DNA of 51,933 bases from positions 1-51,933 of the forward strand of contig JAFTPG010000017.1 in NCBI GenBank assembly GCA_017463375.1. The letters are read 5' to 3'. A program made the position numbers and the translations under genes. Position 1 is the stretch's first letter. Every line of letters starts with the position of its first letter. Positions 8,719 to 17,176 of the stretch are shown here, one piece after another. The notes beneath the pieces were generated by a model. That model saw only the letters and a program-made list of their open reading frames with translations. It ran no database searches and was not told the origin of the DNA. This stretch comes from Ruminococcus sp. Lineage in GTDB: Bacteria > Bacillota > Clostridia > Oscillospirales > Ruminococcaceae.

Positions 8719-9321
8719 TTATGATTCCTTTCTGACAGATTCCACAAATGCTGTCATTTTGTTTTTATCCTTGAAGCCATCTGCTTCAAGTGAGGAGCTT
8801 GCATCAACTGCGAAGGGCTGAAGCTCAGCGATCGCCGCTCCGACATTTTCGGGAGTAAGACCTCCTGCCAGGAAATATGGTCTTTTAATTCCCCGTATCA
8901 GCGACCAGTCAAAGACAGCTCCCGAACCTCCGCCCGAGTCAAGAAGCACATAGTCCGCCGAAGAAAGCTCAGCCGCTTTTATATCAGCTGCACTTTCTAT
9001 GCGGAATGCTTTTATTATAGCACACTTTGTCAATTTACGCAAATTTTCTATATAGCAGTTATCCTCTGAGCCATGGAGCTGAACGACTTCGATTATATTT
9101 CGGTTTGCCAGACCGGCAATGACTCCGGGTTTTTCATCGACAAATACACCAACAGGAACTATCCCGCTTCGCAGCTGTTTTCTCAGCAGCTGCGATTTTT
9201 CAGGAGATACATACCTCTTGCTCTTTTCAGCAAAAACAAATCCTATATAATCGGGTTTCAGCTCGTTTGCATATTCAATGTCGCAGTCTCTTGTAAGTCC
9301 GCAGAGTTTTATTTTCGTCAT
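8719..9321 (-). CDS. trpF: Phosphoribosylanthranilate isomerase
   Basis: Enzyme of 200 aa performing the Amadori rearrangement in tryptophan synthesis. It has the family opening [19 protein letters not shown] with the catalytic Cys, [35 protein letters not shown] and the C-terminal AGGLTPENV and VDASSSLE phosphate-binding segments. It overlaps trpC by 4 nt (ATGA). A monofunctional TrpF separate from TrpC is usual in Firmicutes. Confidence 0.95.
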   Translation of the reverse strand: MTKIKLCGLTRDCDIEYANELKPDYIGFVFAEKSKRYVSPEKSQLLRKQLRSGIVPVGVFVDEKPGVIAGLANRNIIEVVQLHGSEDNCYIENLRKLTKCAIIKAFRIESAADIKAAELSSADYVLLDSGGGSGAVFDWSLIRGIKRPYFLAGGLTPENVGAAIAELQPFAVDASSSLEADGFKDKNKMTAFVESVRKES

Positions 9322-10100
9322 ACGACACCTCTCAGCTCGGCAAGCTTTGATCTTTTGTCTGCGGCTCTCATAAGAGTCTCGCCGATAAGCACGGCATCTG
9401 CTCCTACTTCACGAAGCTTCTGTACATCTTCAGCTGACTGCACTCCGCTTTCCGATACAAAAAGTATATTCTCAGGCACAAGCTCACGCATACGCCTGCT
9501 GTTATCCGTATCAACAGTGAAATCCTTGAGATTGCGGTTATTCACTCCGATTATTCTTGCCCCTGCATTCACGGCAGTTCTGACCTCGTTTCCGTCATGA
9601 GCTTCAACCAATGCAGAAATTCCCAGAACATCGCAGATCTTAATGTAATCCCTGATCTGCTCCTCGGAGAGGATAGAGCATATCAGCAGTACTGCCTGTG
9701 CTCCTAGCAGCTTTGCCTCATAGATCATATACTCGTCAACGGTGAAATCCTTACGCAGACACGGAACTGAAACGGCTTCAGCTATTTCTCTGAGATATGC
9801 ATCGCTTCCGAGAAACCACTTCGGCTCGGTCAGCACGGAAATGCAGTCAGCTCCTGCCGCTTCGTATTCCTTTGCTATTTCAAGATAAGGAAAGTTCTCT
9901 GCAATCACACCCTTGGACGGAGAAGCCTTCTTGCACTCGCAGATAAAGGAAATATCCTGCTTTGAAAGAGCTCTTTCAAAGGCGAAATCACCTTTCGGGA
10001 GAGCTGACGCACGGCTTTTTATTTCGTCACGGGAAATCATTTTTTCAGCGGCTTTCACACGCTCCACAGCGTGCTCCGCAAGCTTATCAAGTATCGTCAT
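9318..10100 (-). CDS. trpC: Indole-3-glycerol phosphate synthase
   Basis: TIM-barrel enzyme of 260 aa that closes the indole ring. Conserved motifs seen are FICECKKASPSKGVI (catalytic Lys and substrate binding), EYEAAGADCISVLTEPKWFLGS, VPCLRKDFTVDEYMIYEAKLLGA, GVNNRNLKDF and the C-terminal SESGVQSAEDV and ADAVLIGETLMRA phosphate site. It starts 9 nt after the trpD stop and overlaps trpF by 4 nt. Confidence 0.96.
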   Translation of the reverse strand: MTILDKLAEHAVERVKAAEKMISRDEIKSRASALPKGDFAFERALSKQDISFICECKKASPSKGVIAENFPYLEIAKEYEAAGADCISVLTEPKWFLGSDAYLREIAEAVSVPCLRKDFTVDEYMIYEAKLLGAQAVLLICSILSEEQIRDYIKICDVLGISALVEAHDGNEVRTAVNAGARIIGVNNRNLKDFTVDTDNSRRMRELVPENILFVSESGVQSAEDVQKLREVGADAVLIGETLMRAADKRSKLAELRGVV

Positions 10101-10109
10101 ACGCCCTCC

Positions 10110-11126
10110 TTATGTGTTTGAGATTTCAATCAGCTTCTCAAGAGTTTCCATTGCCTTTCCGCTGTCGATAATTTCTGCGGCAAGGCTGATTCCGTCCTTG
10201 ATGGAGGCTGCTTTTTCTCCGATATAGAGTGCTGCGCCGGCATTCATCAGTACAGCGTTTCTTTTGTGTCCCTTTTCGCCTCTGAGTATTGAACGTGTGA
10301 TCTCTGCATTCTCAGAGGGAGTTCCTCCGCGCAGCTCCTCACGGGTACAGCGTTCAAAACCGAAATCCTCAGGAGCGATCTCAAAGGTTCTGAACCAGCC
10401 GTCTGAAAACTCTGCAACTGTTGTAGGAGCGCTGAGTGAGATCTCATCCAGCTTATCCTGTCCGTAAACTACCATACCCTTGCTTACGCCGAGCTTCATG
10501 AGAACCTGTGCAAGCGGCTCGACCAGAGAGCTGTCATAGACTCCCAGAAGCTGGCGCTTCGGGCTTGCCGGATTGGTAAGAGGTCCGAGAATATTGAACA
10601 CTGTGCGGATACCAAGCTCCTTACGGATACCGCCGACATACTTCATTGAGGTATGATATTTTTGAGCAAAGAAGAAGCAAAAGCCTGCCTTTTCAAGAAG
10701 CTCGAGGCATTTTTCAGGCTCAAGATTTATGTTCACTCCCAGAGCCTCAAGGCAGTCTGCCGTTCCGCAGGCGGATGAAGCCGCACGATTGCCGTGCTTA
10801 GCGATCTTCAGTCCAGCCGCAGCGCATACAATAGCAGTCGTGGTTGAGATATTGAAGCTGTGTGCGCCATCGCCGCCTGTACCGACGATCTCCATCACGT
10901 CAAGGTTATGACTGAGCTTTGTTGCCTTATCACGCATTGCCGCCGCACAGCCTGTAATTTCCTCGATAGTTTCAGCTTTGGTGCTCTTGGTAGAAAGCGC
11001 CGCAAGAAAAGCCGCATTCTGTGTGGGAGTTGTTTCACCGCTCATGATCTCGGTGATTACCTTATATGCCTCATCGTAAGTCAGATCCTGCTTATCAACG
11101 ATTTTCACAATTGCTTCCTTAATCAT
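10110..11126 (-). CDS. trpD: Anthranilate phosphoribosyltransferase
   Basis: Enzyme of 338 aa joining anthranilate to PRPP. The PRPP-binding [14 protein letters not shown], the [21 protein letters not shown] segment and the [10 protein letters not shown] motif are all intact, with [17 protein letters not shown] in the N-terminal helical domain. It stands alone, not fused to TrpG. The gene begins one base after trpG stops. Confidence 0.96.
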   Translation of the reverse strand: MIKEAIVKIVDKQDLTYDEAYKVITEIMSGETTPTQNAAFLAALSTKSTKAETIEEITGCAAAMRDKATKLSHNLDVMEIVGTGGDGAHSFNISTTTAIVCAAAGLKIAKHGNRAASSACGTADCLEALGVNINLEPEKCLELLEKAGFCFFFAQKYHTSMKYVGGIRKELGIRTVFNILGPLTNPASPKRQLLGVYDSSLVEPLAQVLMKLGVSKGMVVYGQDKLDEISLSAPTTVAEFSDGWFRTFEIAPEDFGFERCTREELRGGTPSENAEITRSILRGEKGHKRNAVLMNAGAALYIGEKAASIKDGISLAAEIIDSGKAMETLEKLIEISNT

Positions 11127-11127
11127 A

Positions 11128-11700
11128 TCAAAAACCTCCGTTTATAAAGTTTTCAAGCATTTTTCTTCCGTCGGGAGTCAGAATCGACTCGGGATGGAAC
11201 TGCACTCCGAAAATGGGATATTCCTTATGCTGAACCGCCATAATTTCGCCGTCAGCAGTGACTGCCGTTACCTTCAGACAATCCGGAATCGTTTCAGGAT
11301 CTGCCGCAAGTGAGTGATATCTCGCAACGGGAGCAGCTTCGGGAATTCCCCTGAAAAGCGGACATTCTCCGCTAAACGTCACCTGTGACTGCTTGCCGTG
11401 CATGAGCTGCTTTGCATAGGTCACCTCTGCACCGTAAGCGGCGCATATCGCCTGATGGCCGAGACAAACTCCCAGAGTCGGGATCTTTCTGGACAGTGTT
11501 TTTGCCGTCTCTATGATAACGCCTGCGTCCTCGGGACGTCCGGGACCGGGTGAAAGAATTATTCTGTCGGGAGCAAGCCTTTCAATCTCCTCAACCGTCA
11601 TTTCATCGTTTCGTATTACCTTTATATCGGAATCTATCTCCCCCACAAGCTGAAAAAGATTGTAGGAAAAGCTGTCATAATTGTCAATCAGCAAAATCAT
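11128..11700 (-). CDS. trpG: Anthranilate synthase glutamine amidotransferase component
   Basis: Class I amidotransferase of 190 aa supplying ammonia to TrpE. The catalytic Cys is in [11 protein letters not shown] and the His/Glu pair in [24 protein letters not shown] and [11 protein letters not shown] are family hallmarks. In many bacteria this subunit is shared with folate synthesis (PabA), but its place directly after trpE assigns it to tryptophan. It overlaps trpE by 4 nt. Confidence 0.95.
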   Translation of the reverse strand: MILLIDNYDSFSYNLFQLVGEIDSDIKVIRNDEMTVEEIERLAPDRIILSPGPGRPEDAGVIIETAKTLSRKIPTLGVCLGHQAICAAYGAEVTYAKQLMHGKQSQVTFSGECPLFRGIPEAAPVARYHSLAADPETIPDCLKVTAVTADGEIMAVQHKEYPIFGVQFHPESILTPDGRKMLENFINGGF

Positions 11701-13163
11701 AAATCTGCCTCCTCTGCCATTTTCAAAGCGTTAACAACAGCCGCTGCTTTATTGATGCACTCCTGATATTCCTTTTCAGGGTCTGAGTCTGCAACGATTC
11801 CTGCTCCGCTTCGCACAAACACCTTACCGTTTTTCTTGTATGCGATTCTGATAGCTATACAGGTGTCAAGATTTCCCGTAAAATCAATATATCCGATCGC
11901 TCCGCCGTAGATACCACGCTTGTTGTTTTCAAACTCGGCAATGAGCTGGCAGGCTCTGATTTTCGGAGCTCCTGAGAGAGTTCCCGCAGGAAGAACTGCA
12001 CTTACAGCGTCCAGTGCGTCGCACTCCTCACGGATCTTTCCGCGAACAGTAGAGCCAATGTGCATAACGTGGGAGTATCTCTCGATGCTCCGGAGCTTCT
12101 CCACCTCGACGGTGCCGAATTTACTGATTTTGCCCAAATCATTTCGTCCCAGATCCACAAGCATATTGTGCTCGGCAAGCTCCTTTTCATCGGCAAGAAG
12201 CTCCGTCTCAAGAGCTTTGTCCTCTTCCTCTGTTTTTCCTCTCGGACGAGTACCTGCGAGCGGAAATGTGTGCAGCGTGCCATTTTCAAGCTTAACGAGA
12301 GTTTCGGGCGAAGCTCCTGCAATCTCAACGTCCATACCGGAGAAATAGAACATATACGGCGAAGGATTAAGAGTTCTCAGCACACGATAGGCGTTCAGCA
12401 GACTTCCCTCGAATGGAGCTGACAAGCGATTCGACAGCACGATCTGAAAAATATCCCCCTCACGAATATGATGCTTTGCCTTTTCGACCATTTCACAGTA
12501 AGCTTCCTTATCAAAGAGCGGCGTAACCTCTCCCTTCAGGCATCCTCCTTTTTCGTTCTTGGGAGTACCGTTTCTGAGAAGCTCCGCAAGACGGTTCAGC
12601 TCCAGCACAGCCTTGTTATAGCCTGACTCCGGCTCGGTGAGAGACATATTCACGATGAGCACGATCTTCTGACGGAAATTATCAAAGGCAATAACCTTGT
12701 CAAAGAGCATAAGATCTACATCCTTGAAATTCTCGCTGTCCTCGGTTTCGATCTTCACAGAGGGTTCGCTGTAGCCGAGATAATCATAGGAGAAATATCC
12801 CACAAGTCCGCCTGTGAATGAGGGCAGATAATCAAATCTCGGACTTCTGTACTCCGACAGAATCTGACGTATCTGCTCAGAGGGATCGTCAGTTTTAAGA
12901 CGTACATCCCCGATTTTCATATCATTTCCCGAGCATGTAATTTCAAGCTTCGGATCAAAGCCGAGAAACGTATATCTTCCCCATTTTTCTCTTTCGGCAA
13001 CCGACTCCAGCAAATAACAGTGAGACGAGACATTTTTCAATATCCTCAGCGCCTCAATGGGAGTACAGATGTCCGACAGAATCTCACAGCTCACAGGCAG
13101 AATATTGTATTTTCCGCTGTCTGCGATTTCCTTTACAGTTTCAAAATTTGGCAAGCAATTCAT
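11697..13163 (-). CDS. trpE: Anthranilate synthase component I
   Basis: Chorismate-using enzyme of about 488 aa, first committed step of tryptophan synthesis. The C-terminal chorismate-binding domain has FQIVLSNRLSAPFEG, YMFYFSGMDVEIAGASPE, AGTRPRGKTEEED, DLGRNDLGKISKFGTV, LPAGTLSGAPKIRA and GGAIGYIDFTGNLDTCIAIR. The N-terminal part has an LLESVAEREKWGRYTFLG segment typical of feedback-inhibited TrpE. The start at 13163 is supported by GGAGGTG 6 nt upstream. First gene of the operon, behind the T-box leader. Confidence 0.96.
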   Translation of the reverse strand: MNCLPNFETVKEIADSGKYNILPVSCEILSDICTPIEALRILKNVSSHCYLLESVAEREKWGRYTFLGFDPKLEITCSGNDMKIGDVRLKTDDPSEQIRQILSEYRSPRFDYLPSFTGGLVGYFSYDYLGYSEPSVKIETEDSENFKDVDLMLFDKVIAFDNFRQKIVLIVNMSLTEPESGYNKAVLELNRLAELLRNGTPKNEKGGCLKGEVTPLFDKEAYCEMVEKAKHHIREGDIFQIVLSNRLSAPFEGSLLNAYRVLRTLNPSPYMFYFSGMDVEIAGASPETLVKLENGTLHTFPLAGTRPRGKTEEEDKALETELLADEKELAEHNMLVDLGRNDLGKISKFGTVEVEKLRSIERYSHVMHIGSTVRGKIREECDALDAVSAVLPAGTLSGAPKIRACQLIAEFENNKRGIYGGAIGYIDFTGNLDTCIAIRIAYKKNGKVFVRSGAGIVADSDPEKEYQECINKAAAVVNALKMAEEADL

Positions 13164-13180
13164 AACAAACACCTCCGAAA

Positions 13181-13219
13181 AAATCAAAAAGCTCCTCTGA
13201 TTCTGTCAGAAGAGCTTTT
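13181..13219 (-). terminator. Second terminator-like hairpin in the trp leader, just before trpE
   Basis: On the minus strand a 14-bp stem (AAAAGCTCTTCTGA pairing with TCAGAGGAGCTTTT, one G-U pair) with a 5-nt loop is followed by a T-rich run interrupted by GA. It lies between the T-box terminator and the trpE ribosome site, so the operon leader has two potential terminators in series. Confidence 0.65.
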
Positions 13220-13227
13220 GTATATGC

Positions 13228-13530
13228 AACAAAAACGTCCCTGACAGAACATATCTATGCTTCTGTCAAGGACGAATAAAACCTTTATCCGCGGTGCCAC
13301 CTTGATTCACAGCCGCTGCAGCTGTGCACTTGACAGGATACCATCATATCCCCGGCAACTGACGTATGCCAACACGTCACAGAATACTCTGTATCCGAAA
13401 ATACATTTGACTGTGCCCTCAGCGGTCCATTTGACAACTTGTTTCTCACCTGATTCTCAGCACCACAGGCTCTCTGTAAAGGCATGATTGCCGTTATCTC
13501 CGCTTCAACGGTTTAACTTATTCATTTATC
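13228..13530 (-). ncRNA. T-box leader (tryptophan-specific) controlling the trp operon
   Basis: The minus strand carries the T-box core TGGCACCGCGG (13289-13299), whose side bulge pairs with the CCA end of uncharged tRNA. Upstream, Stem I contains an AGAGAGCC distal-loop motif and then AAATGGACC, where TGG (13427-13429) is the likely Trp specifier codon. Downstream is a terminator of 13 bp (13237-13249 with 13261-13273, one G-U pair) ending in TTTTT. Uncharged tRNA-Trp should stabilise the antiterminator and allow trp transcription. This fills the 400-base gap upstream of trpE. Confidence 0.93.
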
Positions 13531-13536
13531 TTTTAT

Positions 13537-13565
13537 ATTATAGCACTGCGAAGTTGATTTGTCAA
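13537..13565 (-). promoter_or_regulatory. SigA promoter of the trp operon
   Basis: Perfect TTGACA, 17-nt spacer, TATAAT on the minus strand. Transcription would start near 13530, immediately ahead of the T-box Stem I. Confidence 0.93.
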
Positions 13566-13608
13566 TAGCTTTTTTTGATTTTTTGAGTGAAAATTATTCT
13601 TAACAGGC

Positions 13609-14937
13609 TTAATTTTTCAATACCACCTCAAATGTTCCGTCAGGATTGCATTTCAGACTCAATGTCTTTATGTAGCGCTGGAAGAATGCTTCCTTCTCCT
13701 TATCAGAGGCAGTGATCCTTGCCTCCTCGTAAATCTGCTGAACCAGCTCCTTGCCGTTGAGGTAGACAATATCCGGCAGATATTTCTTTAGTATATCAAA
13801 CAGCACCATACGTTTGAATTCCTCGACATTGCCTGAGCAGAAATCGTCAATGGAGCAATAGTATATATCATGCTCCGAAAGGGCATTCTTAATAGCAGAA
13901 CCGCACTTGGCGTACTCATACATGACGAGGAACTTCGCCTTTGGCAGCGAGCAAATCAGCCCCCAGTAATCAGAGTCGCTGGAAACCAGAATAAATGAGT
14001 CGATGCCGTCATCATAGTAGCTTTTACATACGCCGGCAGTCATCATGATATCCACAAGTGATTTGCGATCGGTAACACGCTGGACTTCAACATGCTCCAC
14101 GGGGATATTAGTGAACTGATACAGCCAGTCCCAGCCTCTTGATGTGTGATAATCATCATAGAGATATATTTTCTCGATCTTTGAAAGCCCGTCATCATTG
14201 AGATTACGCAGCACGCTGTAGAGCTTATACACATCGGAATTCTCGCAGTCCACCACAATAGCAGTGCGGTTGCTCTGCTCTACAAAATCATATATATTAT
14301 TTTTTGTTTCGCTGTGAGCGTCACGGTATTTGGTGTAATCATCGAAATAGTCACCGTGCTGATTATACAGAATTCCGAGAAACTTGCCGTCTGTATACAG
14401 AATACTGCCGCTGTCCACAGGCGTCCAGTATATATACATCTGGAACGGATATTTGTCGATATTTGCCATATACTTTTCAAATTCCCGCTTCAGAACGTCT
14501 TTTTTAGTATATTTCGGAATGCAGAACAGTTCACGGATATACGCCCAGTTCACCCAATCGTAAAACAGGTCGGAGCACTTGTCAATATTCTCACTGATAA
14601 GTCTGGAGAAATCCAGCATATATTTTTCGGAACGATAATTCGGCTGGATCACCTGGATATCCCATCTGGCAAGCTGTTTGATATTATCGTGATCGAACCA
14701 TTCAAGCCTGTCCAGATTCTTGAGATTGAAGCGCATTTCGTCATCCGTTTTCTTGAACTTCTGGAACAGCGTTGTACGCAGCTTGCAGAGATATCGAATG
14801 ACAGTGGCTTCCTTGCTGGCATAGAGCTTTTGCAAAGTATCATGGCATTCCTCATCGAAGCACTGCTCAATAATATGTTTTTTCACACCAATAAGATATG
14901 CTATGGTCGTTACGAGTTCTTTTGTATCAACTGTCAT
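13609..14937 (-). CDS. NYN (PIN-like) domain protein, putative ribonuclease
   Basis: Cytoplasmic protein of about 442 aa with no signal peptide. The middle holds an NYN/LabA-type PIN-like domain: TAIVVDCENSDVYKL (first acidic site), KIYLYDDYHTSRGWDWL, RKSLVDIMMTAGV (second Asp) and DSFILVSSDSDYWGLI (third acidic cluster). These residues would hold the metal used for RNA cleavage. The N-terminal 230 residues are helical and of no recognised family. The C-terminus (FKRMVLFDILKKYLPDIVYLNGKELVQQIYEEA) may be a small helical accessory domain. The start at 14937 has GGAGGAG 5 nt upstream. It is monocistronic, so its substrate is unknown. Confidence 0.8.
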   Translation of the reverse strand: MTVDTKELVTTIAYLIGVKKHIIEQCFDEECHDTLQKLYASKEATVIRYLCKLRTTLFQKFKKTDDEMRFNLKNLDRLEWFDHDNIKQLARWDIQVIQPNYRSEKYMLDFSRLISENIDKCSDLFYDWVNWAYIRELFCIPKYTKKDVLKREFEKYMANIDKYPFQMYIYWTPVDSGSILYTDGKFLGILYNQHGDYFDDYTKYRDAHSETKNNIYDFVEQSNRTAIVVDCENSDVYKLYSVLRNLNDDGLSKIEKIYLYDDYHTSRGWDWLYQFTNIPVEHVEVQRVTDRKSLVDIMMTAGVCKSYYDDGIDSFILVSSDSDYWGLICSLPKAKFLVMYEYAKCGSAIKNALSEHDIYYCSIDDFCSGNVEEFKRMVLFDILKKYLPDIVYLNGKELVQQIYEEARITASDKEKEAFFQRYIKTLSLKCNPDGTFEVVLKN

Positions 14938-14973
14938 AATTTCTCCTCCATTCACAGATTTGGTAGTATAATA

Positions 14974-15003
14974 ATTATATACCATTTACCGCACAAAAGT
15001 CAA
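14974..15003 (-). promoter_or_regulatory. Promoter of the NYN-domain gene
   Basis: TTGACT, 18-nt spacer, TATAAT on the minus strand, about 37 nt upstream of the chosen start codon. Confidence 0.78.
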
Positions 15004-15023
15004 TGGCAATAACAGCATATAAT

Positions 15024-15054
15024 AAAAAAGCAGCTCCGATCATGACCGGAGCTG
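15024..15054 (-). terminator. Intrinsic terminator after the sigma/anti-sigma pair
   Basis: CAGCTCCG and CGGAGCTG flank an 8-nt loop; on the minus strand the stem is followed by a TTTTTTATT tract. It lies just after the stop of the membrane protein gene ending at 15072. Confidence 0.85.
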
Positions 15055-15071
15055 ATTAAAGTGTTTAATTA

Positions 15072-16433
15072 TTATCCCAGGAATTCCTGAAGCTCGGACT
15101 TTGTAAAAGACAGCGTACTGTTTCCGAGAGAAACATACTTTCCATTACTGTACTTAAAAACCGAAACATCCGTTTTTGCGGTCAGCTGAAAAGCTGCGGA
15201 CGGTATTGAGCCGCTTCCGTTTTTCAGGAAAAATATATAAGTACTGTTAACCTGCTGTTCTCCGCTGCTGCCGCCCGAATCATATATCACGCTGTTTTCG
15301 GGAATATCCAATAATATATTGCTGTTTTTCAGAAACTCCTCAGCCGGCATGTAGCCTCCCGGAAGATAAACGGAAACCCTGTCTGACGGACACAGCGTGC
15401 CGTCATTTTTATAAATCGAATAGATCGTCAGGTTCTCCTGAGTATAGGGCTTACCGTCAACCTCAGTATATATTATTTCGTCGATCGAAGCATAGACTAT
15501 GCAATCCGAATTGCATGCCATCGCCTGCCATCCTGAGTTCTCGGGAGCGGCAGACGGAGGTGCAGTAGATTCAGTGTCAAATTCAGAGTCATCCGTTTCC
15601 AGATAATCACTTATATCAACACTGTTGCTGGTCTCGGTATAGATTACAGAGGGCGAAACAGTGAAATCACGTCCGGAGACGCTGTCCTCCATTGAGCTCT
15701 GAGAATCCTGCGTGGTCGCTGCAGTAGTTATCTGCGGTACAGGTTCAAATTCAATTTCAGCTGTAGTGGTTATCGGCGAATATTCGGGCTCTTCCGTTGC
15801 GACTGTAGTAACCAAAGTCTCAGTCTGTTCTGCGGTCGTCGCAGTAGCAGGCGGTACATCCGGACTTTCTGAAGGAGCAGTAGTTACAGTGATCACAGAT
15901 ATCGTCCCTGTCTGAGAATTTACAGTCTCAGTCATTGCCGGAGCTGATGTTGTTTCGGTAATTGTCCCCTCTCCTGAACAGGCAGTCGCCGAAGTTGATA
16001 TCAAAGCGATCTCGTTCTGTCCGGAGCTTACAGCTGTAGTGACGGCAGGCGGAGCATACTCGTCAGGCAATATAATATTTTCCGGCTGAATATTATCAGG
16101 AGCTTCTGAAACGTCCGGAACCGTTGTCGGAGAATCATCCCCGGATTCCGGAAAGATTTCATCAGTTTCCTCTGGCGGCGCTGTGCTTTCTGTTATTACT
16201 GCACAGTTATCAAAATTACTGCGGAACTCTATTGTCTGATTCAGAGTTCCCCATAATCCGATGACCAATGCGGCAGCTGCTGCTGCGGAAGCATAACGAA
16301 AGGCAATCGGAAAACGGAGCTTCCGGTTATTTTTTTTTAGCTTCTCTTTATAAGAAAGAACGAACGAATCCTTACGCTGAGGCTCGGGAATATCAAATGC
16401 TTTTTTCAGAGCGTCTATCTCGGATTTTTTCAT
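15072..16433 (-). CDS. Putative membrane-bound anti-sigma factor with Thr/Ser/Pro-rich ectodomain
   Basis: Protein of 453 aa. Residues 1-42 are charged and cytosolic, 43-62 form one Ala-rich membrane helix, about 75-300 form a low-complexity Thr/Ser/Pro/Glu-rich stalk, and about 300-453 a compact C-terminal part (SGWQAMACNSDCIVYASIDEI to the LSFTKSELQEFLG end) of no family I recognise. The gene overlaps the upstream sigma factor gene by 4 nt (ATGA), and a single-pass protein encoded directly after an ECF-type sigma factor is usually its anti-sigma partner. The N-terminus lacks an obvious zinc-finger anti-sigma motif. The exposed stalk resembles those of RsgI-type polysaccharide sensors in cellulolytic clostridia, an architectural analogy only. 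Confidence 0.6.
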   Translation of the reverse strand: MKKSEIDALKKAFDIPEPQRKDSFVLSYKEKLKKNNRKLRFPIAFRYASAAAAAALVIGLWGTLNQTIEFRSNFDNCAVITESTAPPEETDEIFPESGDDSPTTVPDVSEAPDNIQPENIILPDEYAPPAVTTAVSSGQNEIALISTSATACSGEGTITETTSAPAMTETVNSQTGTISVITVTTAPSESPDVPPATATTAEQTETLVTTVATEEPEYSPITTTAEIEFEPVPQITTAATTQDSQSSMEDSVSGRDFTVSPSVIYTETSNSVDISDYLETDDSEFDTESTAPPSAAPENSGWQAMACNSDCIVYASIDEIIYTEVDGKPYTQENLTIYSIYKNDGTLCPSDRVSVYLPGGYMPAEEFLKNSNILLDIPENSVIYDSGGSSGEQQVNSTYIFFLKNGSGSIPSAAFQLTAKTDVSVFKYSNGKYVSLGNSTLSFTKSELQEFLG

Positions 16434-16891
16434 TGCAGCTCCTCCTTTCCGAGAGTGTTATGTAATGTGTCAAGAGCCTTTTTGATTTTTCGGCTGACAG
16501 CGAATCTTGACATATTATAAAGTCTGCCTATTACATTTACAGGCACCTCATTTATATATCTCAGCAGAATAATTTCCCTTTCCTCCTGAGGAAGCCTGTC
16601 CAGAGCCTGCTGAAGGGAGAAGCTTGACAGGACTGTTTCTTCTATATCCTCGTCGGAAACGGTATCCTCCGGAAGCTCGGACGGTTTGCGTTTTCTGAAC
16701 TCATCCGTACAAAGATTTCCAGCGATGGTATATAACAGCTGCAGGGTTTTATCTATATTATGGTACTGCGGATGCTCAAGATACCGAAGAAAGGTTTCCT
16801 GCGTCAGATCCTCTGCTATTTCACGATTTCTGACGCGCAGATAGCAGTACCGGTATATTTTATCGTACTGATCCTCTATATCAAATGACAC
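16430..16891 (-). CDS. ECF-type RNA polymerase sigma factor
   Basis: Sigma-70 family factor of about 153 aa having only regions 2 and 4. Region 2 reads YDKIYRYCYLRVRNREIAEDLTQETFLRYLEH. Region 4 has the QALDRLPQEEREIILLRY core and the helix-turn-helix VNVIGRLYNMSRFAVSRKIKKAL. I place the start at the GTG at 16891 because GGGAGG lies 7 nt upstream and the protein then begins right at region 2. The upstream ATG options have no ribosome site. It overlaps the putative anti-sigma gene and is followed by dockerin genes, so a role in cellulosomal gene control is plausible but unproven. Confidence 0.88.
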   Translation of the reverse strand: MSFDIEDQYDKIYRYCYLRVRNREIAEDLTQETFLRYLEHPQYHNIDKTLQLLYTIAGNLCTDEFRKRKPSELPEDTVSDEDIEETVLSSFSLQQALDRLPQEEREIILLRYINEVPVNVIGRLYNMSRFAVSRKIKKALDTLHNTLGKEELQ

Positions 16892-16988
16892 ATATAAACC
16901 TCCCTTCATAAGCTTTAACGGATTCAAAACGCCCGATGTGCGGATCGAATAATAAATTTTCATGAACGCACGATCAACATTCTATGTA

Positions 16989-17017
16989 ATTATATCAGAA
17001 AAACGAACATTTGTAAA
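16989..17017 (-). promoter_or_regulatory. SigA-type promoter of the sigma factor gene
   Basis: TTTACA, 17-nt spacer, TATAAT on the minus strand, about 100 nt upstream of the GTG start. The intervening leader has no obvious hairpin. Confidence 0.8.
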
Positions 17018-17026
17018 TTACGGCAC

Positions 17027-17060
17027 GAAAAAAGCCGTATCCCAGCGATACGGCTTTTTC
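17027..17060 (-). terminator. Intrinsic terminator after the serpin gene
   Basis: AAAAAGCCGTAT pairs with ATACGGCTTTTT across a 7-nt loop; the stem carries its own A and T tracts so it could work in both directions. On the minus strand it separates the serpin gene from the sigma factor promoter. Confidence 0.88.
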
Positions 17061-17176
17061 ATAGTCCCCCGAAAGGAACTCCCCCTCACTTATTGTATTG
17101 ACTCAACAATTTATCACAAACGCAGTACTGCCGATGTAGTGCAGATAACAGTTACTGCGTTATGCAGCTTGATTAT

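Noticed and set aside
14314-15012. Plus-strand frame of about 230 codons opposite the NYN-domain gene
   Set aside because: Antisense shadow; the minus-strand frame has promoter, ribosome site and conserved NYN residues.
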